Assembly: GCF_901709675.1 (NCBI RefSeq)
Contig: NC_051104.1
Coordinates: 4,385,501-4,449,500, forward strand
Source of the DNA: Syngnathus acus
Taxonomy: Eukaryota > Chordata > Actinopteri > Syngnathiformes > Syngnathidae
Length of the DNA: 64,000 nucleotides
Direction of reading: 5' to 3'
A program made the translations under genes and the position numbers. Under the pieces are notes generated by a model. It was given only the letters and a program-made list of their open reading frames with translations. It was not told the origin of the DNA and did not search any database. Within the stretch, counting starts at the first letter, position 1. Each line of letters starts with the position of its first letter. Shown piece by piece: positions 51,736 to 64,000 of this stretch.

Positions 51736-54700
51736 TTATTTCCGTTTGTGGAGATGACTGCTGTCACGGTTGCCGTGTTGGAAATGTCGCTGTTAGGTGA
51801 GTAGTTTTTCACTCGGCACCCTTCGCATTCCGTTGCCTTCGGAATAAAGATGTGTGTTTGAACAGTGTCGGAGGAAGCCTCAGACCCCAGACGTGTGATC
51901 GAACTAAATCATATTTTTTGGCAGACATCTCGGGGAAACAACCACAGTCGTAAGTCATCCTACCAACGCTTTAACCGGGATGTGTATAATTCCTGGGCGA
52001 TTATGAAAGGCTTAGGCCTGGCAGCGTGAACGAGGACGCTTGTAGCGTGTTCCTCATCTCCTGCCACAGTGCGGCCCGCCGTCTGGAAATATGTCTCAGT
52101 CAAATACTAACTGAGGCCTTCATGTGGTGCGACAGTGTGCTGAGCTGTAAGCGCTGCCATATCCTCGTGCCTACATCGGAAAAACATCAGATAGTACGGA
52201 AGGTCCTGAACTGACAGATGCTCACTGATTTGTTTTTTTAATTTGGTGGAGGGTGTAGTGACTTTCTTTTTAAAAAGATGATTAGCCAACTACCGACAGA
52301 TCAATTTGATTGAGAAGGCAGAAAATTTCCTTGTCAAAGTATCCTTGAGCAATATATCAAACCACGAAGACGGTAAGTTTCATGAAGGCACCACGCCAGT
52401 GACGCCTATGCACCATCAGTGCTGTTGACGTGAACGATAGACTAAACAGAGTTTGGAACTTTTCTACAATGAGAAGTCAAGAGGAACTCCACAGGGAACG
52501 CTCGACGGAATACTTTCTGTCCTTCTGTCAGTCTCTTCATGTGTCAAGAAGAAATCCTCCGTTAATAAAGCTTTGTCCTTTTTTGCTCCTCTGCTTTGCC
52601 AGTATATCTCTGGCAGGTATGGACAAGAAGTCGGACGAACTTCTCTCGGGAGCAGTCAGAGCTGCCATGTGTTAAAATGTTACGAGACATCAGACATCAT
52701 TTCATAAGGTGTCCGATTCCCGGGCGTCACTCACAATGTCATGCTCATGGTTAGATTGAGTGCCTTGCTGGCTTTTAAAAGCACGATTGGAAAGATCATC
52801 CGTTCGTCCTCTGCCATGCATTTAGGAAAGTAATATATTTACCATAAGGGGAGCTTCGTAGATACTCTGGAAATGAAAAGCAAATGATCTCTGATTTAGG
52901 CTGAAGGAACTCCTAACAAACCTTCAGGTGGTTTTGTTACTGTTGTCCGAAATCTGGTTCTCGTGTCTCTTCGGTTACTTTTAAATAACCAGCAAGCACA
53001 AGGGCTTCGGTTTTGTACCATTTTCTTCAAATTTCTTCTGAGTTGGGAGGTCTGATCAATGATATAGGCCTAGGTAGCAAGGTTCACCATCTCCTCATCC
53101 ACAAAACAGCTTTAATAAGAATGAGCTGGAAACTTCCACCCTAGTTTGAACCTTTAGACTCCATCCCATGTAAGGTAGATCAGCTATAATTGAGTTTTAC
53201 CATATTTTGATATTCACTCAATCTAATTTAAAGCAAAATGGTTATTTTGTAACCCGCTTTTTATTTTTTGAAAACAGTACCCCGTGGACAAGGCCCAAAA
53301 GGAAGTGAAGGATGAGGACTTGTCACCCTTTAAAAGAAAACTCCTCTCACAGGAGGGGATGCTTTCATTCGGGCCTCGGGTTACTTTTTGCAATAAACAT
53401 CTGGGGCAAGGACACGCCGGCAACTCAGGAGATGCCTTTTGCTACCAAAGTATAAAGATGAGCGCATTGCCTTATCTTACCGATAAATCCCCCCCCCCCC
53501 TCCGTGACATCTGGTCACACGCATCCTCAGATTCCACGGGAATGGCGTCATTGCGCGTGTCAGGGTACCCATCCGGATCTCTACAACATGGAAACACCAA
53601 CGGCCGATGTAGTCAGACCTTCAGCTGCTATAATAAACTAATCACTTTGTATCAACATGGCCTGGGTGTTAGTTTTCCATGAGCCTCAAACATTGTCATT
53701 GACTTTACACATGCTCCACTGTAGCCCCCAGTGGAAGGGAGGAGAAGGGGGTCCACATTAATAAACTACCTTCTGGTTGAAATGATTGGCATGTATAGAA
53801 ACAAATTCATTATTTTATGTAAATAATCTACCCTCTGTGTTATAATTGCACGGCTTATTTTTCTTAGCCAAAGACGATCTTAGGTTTGAGGTCGGACCAG
53901 AAAAATTAACTGAAAACCACTAAGACCATGCGACCCTGACAAGAAAAGGTCTGGAAGGCTGATCGGCTGGTGGGGATACGTTGAGCGCTTCAAAATCTTT
54001 TAAACCTTTTTCGATGTCAATTTTATTTTGTTACGAAAAACATCTGCAGTCGTTTGCGATGTCACTATAGGCTAATACGGATCACAGATATTTAGAGTAT
54101 TTTAACAAACAGTGGACAATTGGATATGAAAAGTGTCCTACTCTCCCACTTGCAAAGTCAAATAAAAGAGTCCCTGAGGGTGTTGTACCCCGGTCACATG
54201 ATCATATGATGCTTTGTATTTCCCAACTAATTTGTTTGAACTATCCAGGTTGTTGTGAGTGTTTTATTTCACCGAATAATGTGAGAAAAGAGGCAAGATG
54301 AGTGTTTTGTAACGGCAAGACTATTGATCTTAATACGGGTATTTTTACATGTCCTTAAGAGCCCAGACTTCAGTTTGATTGAACATCTCTGCAAAGATGT
54401 GAAAACCAAAACTTCCCCTCCAACTTGATGAAGTTTGAGAGAAATGGCCAAAGCTGCCCAAATTTTCTTTATTTGTCTTCTTTTTATGGTTAATAACCGG
54501 CAAAGTTAAGAATCTAAAAATATGTCTTACTCAAATGTTTTATTATGGTGACAGTCTCATGAACAGTATATTTTTATATTTTTTGTTTCTTTTTTAAAGA
54601 TAATGACACTAAGCCCAGAAGGTTTTTTTTTTCCTTGCAAATTATATTTCTTCAACATACACCCAAAATTCTTATAAGCAAACACTGACAAGATTTGGGG

Positions 54701-57700
54701 GTAACTACAACTATTGCCTTTGCAACTCAACAAAGTTTTGAATTTCAGAAAATTACCTTTTCCAGACTCGATTGGACATCGTCTCACTTTCAGCCTGTCG
54801 GAAATTTAAGCCAGTTTTGAGAGTATAATACCGGTAAACTGTATTATGGGGTAATAATGTATATTGTATGCGGTAAAATTAAGCTAAAGGAGTTTTAGTC
54901 TGATCTTGGTTTTGCTTTTCTAAGAACTGGAAATGTTGAGCCGCTTTTTTTTTTTTTCTCTCCCCCAGTTGAAACTGACACCTTTAGATGCCTTCGAATT
55001 CCGAACCAGATGTTTGTAGATGTGGGCAATCTCGTACAGTAGTGGGCCAACTATTTTGGCTACACCTCACCCACCTTCTGTTGCAATGTGGCTCATGTTA
55101 TGACCCCGCTGCGTTTCAGCTTGTCTCGGTCCTCCCCTGTCTTATTTTACACGAGCTCTTGCAAACACTCGCCAATAGTAGACTTGTTATATTAGACCGG
55201 GTCATCACCCCCGACCGCTGTCTTGTGCCTTCCTGGGGCTGCGAACAGATGCTATTACAGCGGTTCTACTTCCAAACAGTTCAAACTTCAGTTCTTTGCT
55301 CATAGATCCCAGAGTGGCCCCTAAATTGGGTTATGATGCGGGATGCCTGAGCTCAGCATGCCAGCAGGCAGCGGTGCTGTGTTCAAATATTTACATTCAT
55401 CCAATCCAGCATCAGACAGTAGCGCATGTATGTTTGAGGTAGGTCATGAGATGCCATCCGTCACCTTTGACCCTGGATATCAAGTACTGATTGCTGGCCT
55501 TCACAAAGGCTTTGAGTTAAAGCAACACAATGTTGTAACTTAACCTGTAGAAAAACAGCGACACGATCATTTTGATTGCACATTAAATTGTAATACAGAG
55601 GCCCCGCCCCCTTGACCAGATAACTTAGTTGTACTTAGTTTTGTATAACAATTTACATACAAGCAATTTCAAATTAATATTTTCGTGATATGACCTCTTA
55701 TGAAAGAAGCATTAGAACAACAAAAAGAAAAAGTAATCACATTTAAAAATTTGCAAGCAGTGCATTTGGTACCCGGTCCCAAACCATCAATAATATCTTG
55801 AGCACTTCAGAATGAAAATGTATCAAATCACATGACTCAAAATATAAAGTGATTTATACTTTGGCATCTTTTTTGGTTTGATGCTTAATTTCTACCCTTT
55901 TCCAGTCCCTGATTTCAAGTCTGTCTAATCAGAGCGTCCCAACTTTACCGTATAAAACAACGTTGTCAGTAATAATCCAGACGTCAGGCTATATATTTGC
56001 ATTCCCCTGCAGTTCACACTCAGTGAAGAGACAACCCAAGTCTCATTTAACATTTTCTTGGTACGCCCAGTGAATAATCGCTTCAAATATTGCCTCCTCT
56101 TGACTTTAACGACCAGTACATGAAGACAGATTGTTTGATGCCGTGGCTAGTCGAAGCAGAACGGGATTAGATCTTTCTGTCCTCAAAAATCTAATGAAAA
56201 TCACCAACTGACTTCATCAAATTGCAACTCACCCGCGCTTCGATTGCACGTCCAGACGGTTCCATAAGCAACATCTGGAGGAATGAACTGCCGCATTGGC
56301 TCAGTATGCCCGTTCGATTCCAGATTTATGGTAACATGCAGTTTTGGCTTTGGCTATGTACAAAATGTGAGGCCTGTTTATTTGCTAGCCTTCAAAAGTG
56401 GCTGTTATACGTCTGCACAAAGCTGCCTGTGAGCGTTAAAGCCCCTAAATCTGTCTCAGCGACTTGGCCGGCTCGTCTAAATATCACAATACATTGTGCG
56501 TTAATGAAATAGATGAAACGTGCGTGCGCATCTGTGTTTAATATGCCATCCTTTTTCAAATACATCCAGACGCTTTCACCAGCTCTGAACACATGGCTTT
56601 ACGCGGGACGCTTCATCGATCAAAGGGATTAGAGACCCTGCGTGTTTCACAGATAGTGCACATGGCAAAGGCAAGATAAGCAAACCGGATTCAAGCTCAG
56701 TCCGTCAACAATGTAGCTTTGTATTCCTAAACACAAAGCGTTAACATTGAGAGGACGCCGCAGGAATCAACATTCGGCCAAACCGCATTCCTCCGGCAGC
56801 TGCCATTTCTTACATCTGCTGTATTGACTTGACTGTTCCGAGGAATTTATTTAGCCCTTCTGTGATGAAATATTACACAGAGCCACCGGGCCCAGCTCTT
56901 GTCCATGCCTTATTTGTGATCCCATAGCTGTCATTATGTTATGAATGCTTGCAGCTCCTTGTTTTCCTCAGCAGCACAGCAATGGAAATACTGTCGTTTC
57001 TCTTCTCGCCGAGCAAAAACATTGTCTTGATCGCCGTGTATATTATTTAGATCCAAATATATGTCTACCTACTGCTCACAATATTAATCATTCAATTTTA
57101 CAAGTGGTCATAGTTGCATCATGATAATCCAATGAAATTTTATAGCAGGCATGTCAATAGTCATCTGGCCCAGTTTTAGATTTTTTTTTCTATTTCAGTT
57201 GGTCTCACAATTATTAAATAAATATTCCGGCGCAGCGTTATGTTTTAAACAAGCAGTTAAAAATGTATGGACATGCATCATATAAGTAGTTTGTCGGACA
57301 AAATAATTGTAGCATATTTCACTATCTGGATTTTTTTATTGGTTTGTACCCAACACACACGCATATATTTTCCACATAAAGTTGGGATGGGGAAGTAGTA
57401 ATGAGGTAAAATCATTTAACAATGATGTGACTTCAAACACGTGGAGCAAAGATCGCTTTGCCAACAGATGCAGGCGAAAATGATTAGAATTGAGGAATTT
57501 CTCTGCTTAAAGGGCAAGGGCACATCTCAAAGCGATCCAAACATATGAGCTCAGGATTACTTTGGCAAATATTTGTCAAACACTCCAATACGTAGCTACA
57601 TCCTCATAAGCCAGATCAAACTTATCGGTGCCAAAAGGAAGCCTTTAAGTTAAATGTGTCCAGAGGAGCTGTCTCTGAGCGTTGCGGTATCTTGTGATGG

Positions 57701-57897
57701 ACCGTCACAGTGGAAACCAGACCAGTCTGTATTTGGATGTCTATTCTGGACGCAAGGGTTGATATGTGTGCCAAATATGACCCTCCATACCATTATCATC
57801 AGCTAGGGTCTGTCATGGAAGGGGGTTCAACATATGGGCCTTTGTCTTTTCCCGGGTTAACGCAATTGTAGGTATTTATTGTAGCTTCAAAATGACA
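51736..57897. other. rab18-mkx intergenic region, left part
   Basis: About 6 kb after rab18 with no credible coding exon. ORFs of up to 132 codons (for example 53284-53682) lack homologous motifs, splice context or codon signature that I can recognise. Apart from C-runs and T-runs, no repeats were identified. Enhancers of the developmental gene mkx could lie here, but nothing specific is visible. Confidence 0.5.
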
Positions 57898-57905
57898 ACC
57901 TAGAC

Positions 57906-58175
57906 CAGGGGTGTCAAACTCATTTTTATCGGGGGCTGCATCGTACTCATAGGTTCTTTCGGAGGGCCATTATGACCATCAACAAACCGGAAACCGGAGA
58001 CTAGTAAAAACTTTTACAATGGTAACAAAAATTGCTAGGAATTTCTGTATTCTTTAAAAGTGAAGACAATTTGTAACTTTAGTATTGACAGATGAAGCAC
58101 AATTTGTCTTCAGGGGCCACATAAATGATGTGGTGGGCCGTATCTGGCCCCCGGGCCTTAACTTTGACACCTATG
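57906..58175. mobile_element. hAT-type MITE with 8-bp target duplication
   Basis: A 270-bp element beginning caggggtgtcaaactcattt and ending ttaactttgacacctatg, giving inverted ends CAggggTGTCAAA / TTTGACAccTaTG. It is flanked by an exact 8-bp direct repeat acctagac (57898-57905 and 58176-58183), the duplication length typical of hAT transposons. It has no ORF, so it is non-autonomous. Confidence 0.88.
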
Positions 58176-58183
58176 ACCTAGAC

Positions 58184-61100
58184 CTAAGTAACTCCATTCA
58201 TAAATAACTCAGAATGGTAAGAATTATTATTACTATTTCTTAAAGTGTGACAAAGGACTGGCAAGCTATACGATATTACGTAACATACCAACGGAAATTT
58301 ACATTTCTTGGCGACAAAGGCGCAATATCACTGTCAGTGCAAGAAGCTTTGAGAACAGCCATCCTATAATCATAGCATATATTTGATTTGATTTTTAAAT
58401 TGTTCTGCCTCAGCCTCTGACAACACCCAATGTGGAGAAGTCGCTACCAGGAGCAAACAGCATGGACAGCTTTTGATCTATTTATATGTTCAAAGAGTGA
58501 TCTTTTATTTTTCATCAGTCACTTGTTCAATGCCCACAAAATGTATTTTTAGTTTTAATTCGCTTTATGAAATAGCAGCATGTTAAAATGTGTTGACAAA
58601 AGTTCAATTGTTAATTTTTAAGTACTTACTCCATGTGGAAATATGTCAAATATGTTGATAAGCAAAATAAAAGATCAGTGGAAAGTTGAGAGACTTCCAA
58701 CAAACAACTAGTGCAAGGCTTAAACACGACACGTGTTGTCGTGCACATCTTTTGTGTAAAGACATTCAATCACCGGGGAAAGACAAGGAATTCTTTTTTT
58801 TCTTCCTTGGTCATGCTTCATTTATTGTCCATCCCATTCCCATTAAGAGCGACATGCAAGCAGCGAAAGTAGCTCATCTGTAAGGCCTTTGGAAACGCAG
58901 GGTCACGGTTCAAGTTCATCTCCGAACAAAAAGAAATTGCATGCCTGCGTGTGTGTGGTCTGCACCAAAAAATATACACCAGTCTAAAAAGAACTTGATG
59001 GATACAAATTGGTAAAAAGTTTTTAAGAAAAGCCTAAAGGGACTGCTGAATCAAAACACCCATTAAATTTGATTTTCACAAAAACAATGATCTATTTAGT
59101 GAAATGAATCTCAATTAATTGATTAATAGAGCATCAAGCTAATCAGTGGCTATTTTAATAAACTAGTCATCGTTTTATAATCGAGTCCGGAAAAAGTCAC
59201 AAACATGATGTTCTTATTGCAACATGACAGGTTTGTTGCTGACCCAAGAAAAACAGTAAAGCTAAATTTAAATAGCTAAATAAGATAACATACTAGCATG
59301 CATGATTAAAAAGTAGCTATAGGTTCCGTTCCATTTAGGTTTTGGAGAAAACATTTTAATGGAAGGTCATACAAACCACTTGGATGGCACTGTACATTTA
59401 TTGGCTAAATTATAAGAAACAGCTGTCACTATGATCCAGTGCAGTTCTAAACCGGTGCAAACCACAAGACAATAATAACCATATTGTAGAAAGTATCTCA
59501 TTCAAACTGAACATTGAACATGATACTGTAATGCTTTGCGGGCAAAATGTTTGCTGTCGTACTGAACGTCATTATAAATAGTTTCTAAAATTGATAACAG
59601 GGTTTTCAACACTCTGGAAAGACTTCTGATGGAATTATGAAATGCAACTTGCCAAATAGTGAGCAAAATAAATCATGCCGTTCATCTTCCACACAATGTG
59701 TTTTCCACATTTCACTATATCATGCAAAGTTACAGATTGCCCCTGCAGAAATGATGCTAATTTTTGGAGTGTAATTAATCTGCGGTGTAATAATACATGT
59801 CTGGCCCTTTTGATTATGTCTGCTTTTCACAATAACCATGACCTGATCGCACATCACCTTTAACAAACATCCATGAAGTTATGGCTTGATCCAAAACAGC
59901 TCAAATCCCCCCAAAGTGATTGCAAGACCCGTCTACGTTTTTAATCAGTCCATTCTTTCAGGAATCAAATAATTAGCTGCTGCAGTTTTTCTCATATTTG
60001 TCGTTCAAGGGGGCAGGCATAAGTTTTAATGAACACGGCATCCTTCACATCATGATGGCTAATTACTTCAGCATGCCACAGGAGTCATATTTCCTCATCA
60101 AATGGGGAATTATTTTCAAGACCTTCTTGTATTTTATTTCGTGGTTCACTTTTGGGCCAACTAACCTGCCAAGGTGAAACCTGGAGTCTGTCAAATGGCA
60201 GCAAAGCGAGAGTCTTTACTTGTCTCTGATTTGGATGAAAATATGAAACATGAGCTGCAGGAGCATGAAATGCCACTAGTCGTTTTTCAGCGTGTATATA
60301 TATATAAGAAAAAAAGAATCGGATGGGATTATTTCAGGGAGGGCCACGCCGAGGTCCTCTGATACACAGGAAAACAAGCAGGCCTGCATGTTTGGACTTT
60401 TGGCAGTCTCCATTGGCGCTGACTGACAAAAGAACCACAGGATGCAGCGACGTCCAGTTTGTGGCATCTTCTGCTACCAATCTGGGACGGGCTCCTGTCA
60501 ACATCTGTCTGTCAAATTTTTACAATCTTGTTTTCGCTCTCATGTTCTCTCTAGTGCAAGAAGGTTCATGACTTCTGCTCAGGTCAATTGAATCCACCCT
60601 AGAAACTGAAGGACACCTTTAGACCCAGACAGTGCACAAACGCCATCGAGGCTACTGTCAGTATCACACAGGAAGCTTATCACCACAGGATTTCAAATTA
60701 TATGTTCAGACTTCCTTAGGTATCCACATCACAACCTCAAATTTTAAGAATTTTTTTATTCCAAATCCTTTATTCATTTATTTTTACTGCTGCTGCCCTC
60801 TTGAACTCGCCTAAGATTGATTATGATCCAAATCCCGGGTTATACAAATAAAGAATGATGCCAAACATGCTTCTGAAGGTAGCAAAAATACACAAGAGAT
60901 AGTAATGGCAGGGGCTCAAACCACTAATGTGCGGCATGAGGCAGACACAGCTCGCCGCTGTATACATTCGGCTCTGCTTGTCATGATTAGTTTGTTTAGC
61001 TCTTAAAAACCGCTGCGCCTTGTGCGTCATAAACAAACATGCCCCATTTTGTGATGGGACACAAATTGTGGCCGGGTGTTAGAATCAAGACTTCAGTGTC

Positions 61101-61580
61101 ATCATCAACAAAAGGAAAAGGACAAGTTACATAAATGAAATATTCTTAGTTGTTCCTTTTACTGAAAAAAATGGCGACAATTTTCCAACCCTTTACTGCG
61201 CCAATGCACAAATCGTATAAATCGTTTAAATATTGAAATTATGATGACCTCGTCTCATTCCATGCGATTAATATTCGGTTGTACGAATGGCAAGCGGTGA
61301 ATACACAAATAAATCGTAGCTTCTGCCATCTAGTGGAAGACCATTGAATTGTTCGGTCTGTAACTGTGTCGCTGGCTTAGATAGATCACCTAATACTGTC
61401 GCAAATATTTAATCCTTTTCGGATCACTCGCAGCATTTGCAGTATTATATCATTATATATTATTTTTCCTAATTGAGTTAAAACAGAACATTTCATCAAA
61501 AGAAACTGTGTAATCTTTGGTGCAACATCTTTTTCCATGTCATTAAAAATTAAATGAGACGAAATTTCCTTACCAGGAAC
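58184..61580. other. rab18-mkx intergenic region, right part
   Basis: About 3.4 kb between the hAT MITE and the mkx 3' end, with one tRNA-like fragment and no coding exon recognised on either strand. Composition is AT-rich. Confidence 0.5.
58865..58925 (+). repeat. tRNA-like (SINE or tRNA pseudogene) fragment
   Basis: The text agtagctcatctgtaaggc resembles an internal A box, and cagggtcacggttcaagttc contains a near-perfect B box (GGTTCAAGTTC). The acceptor stem and anticodon loop cannot be folded convincingly, so this is likelier a tRNA-derived SINE remnant than a functional tRNA gene. Confidence 0.4.
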
Positions 61581-61608
61581 AAAAGTAATATTTTTTTTAA
61601 TTCTGAGG

Positions 61609-61614
61609 TTTATT
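61609..61614 (-). terminator. mkx: mkx poly(A) signal
   Basis: Minus-strand AATAAA (tttatt on +), about 2.04 kb downstream of the mkx stop. Other minus-strand AATAAA sites between here and the stop could end shorter transcripts. Confidence 0.45.
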
Positions 61615-62484
61615 CAATGCTTGACCAAGTAAAAACCGTTTGGAAAAGGAAATTTTACAAGAAGTAAAAACAATACAATGAGATATGCATTTGGTCATTG
61701 GATTGAAAATCCAGTCTCTAGCAAATAGACAAAAGGAGAAACAATTCATATAACTTAACAGTAATAATAAAAAAAAAAAAATTGGTCACAAATTTCTTCG
61801 TTTTTACAAAGTCAGTAAGAATAATTTATAGGCTTTATACACTGTTGTTGCCTTTCATTTCTCATGGGATGCAGCCAAGAGAAAGGCATGTACAGCACCA
61901 ACATTTTAGCAGTAGAAACCCTTCTGTTTGTGTCACTTTCAAGGATGCACCGTGAGTGGAATTGAAAGAAGAAAAAAAAAGAGGCCTCCTAGCTCCCTTG
62001 TACAATCTCCACCCAGAGAGTGGGTATCGTGTGAGGTGTGAGGGTTGCGGTTAGAAACACAAGGAGCAGCTCATACTGCTACCCTGCAGCTACCCTGTCT
62101 GGGTCAGGTGGATAAAAAACACATGTGGCCCCCACTGTGTAAATAGTGCCTTGGGGTTAGCTAGTGTGATTCATTTCATTATACATCCATAAGCGCGATA
62201 AGATGAAAAATATCGGGTTCAATTCTTGGACTTTGTGTAAAAAAAAAAAAAGGCTTCTGATTAAATGACAATACATGTCTATAAGTGCATCTTTTTTTTT
62301 TGCACATTCATATAGAAAGGTCAAAAAGTTACTTTGTGCAGCATTACTCCTTCTTCTAAATCCTTGGCCGTAATCACAGTCTGGGTTTGTCAAAATAAAA
62401 TAAAACTGCAGAATTTACAAATGAATGTATACATTTTGACATGATGGAGTATTAAGGCCACACACGAGACATGGGTCCATAATG

Positions 62485-62528
62485 ACACAGTACCTTGAAG
62501 ATATACATACACAGTACCTTGAAGATAT
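62485..62528. repeat. 20-bp direct repeat, period 24
   Basis: acacagtaccttgaagatat occurs at 62485-62504 and again at 62509-62528, separated by 4 bp, inside the mkx 3' UTR. A local tandem duplication. Confidence 0.9.
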
Positions 62529-63232
62529 CTTAAAAAAAAAAAAAAAAAATCAGCTTTAGTTTCTCCAGTTTGTCAAACTTGAATTTGCAAACATTTTGGT
62601 ACTTTCTATCAAAGAGTGTCTTCAAATGTCAAAGAAGCCCTTAATGTGGCAGGCTTATGTAAAAACCAAGTACGGAAGCTTGATCAAAAACACACTGTAA
62701 CAACCACACATGTACAGATTAGCAATAACAAAATATTTAAACTGAGATACTACTGCAATGCTGCGTACATAAAGACAAACAAAAAAGAAAGACAAGGGGT
62801 AAAAAGTCAAATGTTTAAACTTGTCCTCCGGCTTCTTGTAAACAGCAATTTGAATGTAATGTTAAACAGCTGAGGATGAAGCAGGGTGGTGGGAGTTGTC
62901 GTTTTTTTACATTTTTCACCCTTCTTGCGAGTACAAAAATGTGAAAAACCAATACTGTCCATTTAAAACACTGATAATAAAAAAAAATCCCTTTTTCGTC
63001 CAGGGGTCATTCGTAGAGTGAGTATCACTGCATTTGTGAGCGTGATTTGATTTTGGGTCCAGCTTTTGCATGTTATGTTCCGATTAGAGGGAGCGTCGTC
63101 GCTAATAAATCACAATTCAAGGATGAGATACGTTCCACCGACAAAACACGGTTCAGTTTACAGTCTAATGGAGGACTCCAGTCAAAATACACAGGAAACC
63201 TTCAAGGAATTACTTCTAGTTATTTTATAACA

Positions 63233-63259
63233 AAGTGTGTGTGTGTGTATTTGTGTGTG
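63233..63259. repeat. GT-rich microsatellite
   Basis: Short (GT)n run (gtgtgtgtgtgtatttgtgtg) in the mkx 3' UTR. Confidence 0.8.
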
Positions 63260-63652
63260 CGGATAATGATTGATGACCTCATTTGGTCTTTCAAGGCACA
63301 CTTCCACTTCCTGAATCACGACAGTGACTCTAAACATTGGTCAAATAATCCTTCACAAATTCCAAAGAGGCACTACTAGGATCTGAACTTTGCATTGACA
63401 AGAGCAAAAGTCACTTTGGCAAAATGCACATTGATCTTAAAAAATAAGGGGAAAAAAAAAAAGTCATAAAAAAAAAATAAGTTAATATTACAAAAAAAGG
63501 TATCTTGTAATACTGCAGTACATTGTATGTCAGCGTAAAAGGTCCTATTGAAGACACTTTTAATAAACAAAATATTAATTTGTCCTTTAAAATAGTCTTT
63601 TTCGGAATCAAAACAGGAATGTTTGCATAGAGTGAGGAGTCTCAGCTTGCAG

Positions 63653-63854
63653 CTAATAATTGCGCACAAGTGGCACTTTAACAGTCTTGATTTCTGCTAT
63701 ATGGGAAGACTTTTGGATGATGCAGCTGGTGGTTCCAGGGGCGCTGTCCTTCCCCTGCGCCAAGTTGGTCAAGGCCATGGCGGCATTGATCTCCTTCCAG
63801 TACGTCTCATCTTTGCCCTTCACCTTTTCCTTGTGTTCTGCTCTGACGCCACCG
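63653..63854 (-). CDS. mkx: Mohawk homeobox, last coding exon (partial gene)
   Basis: Mohawk is an Iroquois-related TALE homeodomain transcriptional repressor required for tendon and muscle-lineage development. The exon encodes KGKDETYWKEINAAMALTNL, AQGKDSAPGTTSCIIQKSSH and IAEIKTVKVPLVRNY, stop TAG at 63655-63653. This aligns with the human MKX C-terminus (DDTYWKEINAAMALTNLAQG ... TTSCIIQKSSHIAEVKTVKV). The homeodomain exons lie to the right, outside the window. The 5' edge is uncertain: minus-strand AG acceptors exist just before 63854 and before 63842, in a weak polypyrimidine context. The gene converges on rab18, the order also known in human. Confidence 0.88.
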
Positions 63855-64000
63855 CTGATGACACGCAAGCATGGGCCATGAAGGAAACAAAAACAAAAAA
63901 GCAGAAGCAGAGATTAAGATAGGGTCAATACGTACGGTGTCTTTTTTTTTTTTTTTTTTGCCTTTTTAGCTTTAGGTGATTATTATAATTATATAATAAT

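Larger units (their letters stand above)
61590..63652 (-). other. mkx: mkx 3' UTR
   Basis: On the minus strand this follows the mkx stop for about 2 kb. It ends near an antisense AATAAA (TTTATT on the + strand at 61609-61614). It contains a GT-repeat at 63233-63259, a 20-bp direct repeat at 62485-62528 and several A/T homopolymers. No ORF is supported. Confidence 0.6.

Noticed and set aside
53284-53682. 132-codon open frame between rab18 and mkx
   Set aside because: No recognisable motif or splice context. Its length is compatible with chance in unconstrained DNA.

Overview
The window is vertebrate nuclear DNA, most probably from a ray-finned (teleost) fish. Coding sequence is split into short exons with canonical GT/AG borders. 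The proteins match vertebrate neuropilin-1, integrin beta-1, Rab18 and Mohawk from end to end. The spacers carry fish-type short transposons (TA-flanked and 8-bp-duplication MITEs, and a LINE 3' tail ending in ATGG repeats). There are no bacterial operons, CRISPR arrays or phage genes. Species and a/b paralogue status cannot be fixed from the sequence alone. Orthologue comparisons are from memory of the human proteins, not from a search.

Layout. Positions 1-29010 hold the nrp1 gene (+ strand) from the second half of the CUB1 domain to the stop. Fifteen coding exons are present, and they fit exons 3-17 of a 17-exon gene. The first two exons lie left of the window, so 1-6292 is intron. The nrp1 3' UTR probably runs to about 31.5 kb. 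After roughly 2.4 kb of intergenic DNA, itgb1 (+) starts with an untranslated exon ending at 34206, and its coding exons lie at 39649-45644. Two alternative last coding exons are visible: a beta1D-type (muscle) exon at 45116-45193 and the common beta1A exon at 45579-45644. rab18 (+) follows closely, with seven coding exons at 47223-50031 and a 3' UTR to about 51.7 kb that contains a MITE. A gene-free stretch of about 10 kb comes next. The last gene is mkx on the minus strand, seen only as its last coding exon (63653 to about 63854) and a 3' UTR of about 2 kb.

How the genes relate. nrp1 and itgb1 both encode cell-surface receptors (semaphorin/VEGF co-receptor; fibronectin/laminin/collagen receptor subunit) and are also neighbours in human. 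rab18 (an ER/lipid-droplet GTPase) and mkx (a tendon homeobox repressor) form a second pair that is adjacent in human but several megabases away from the first. Here the two pairs are joined. I found no unknown gene system. The most rewarding points are the beta1D exon, the joined synteny blocks, a composite MITE subfamily, and substitutions beside an otherwise intact ligand pocket in neuropilin.
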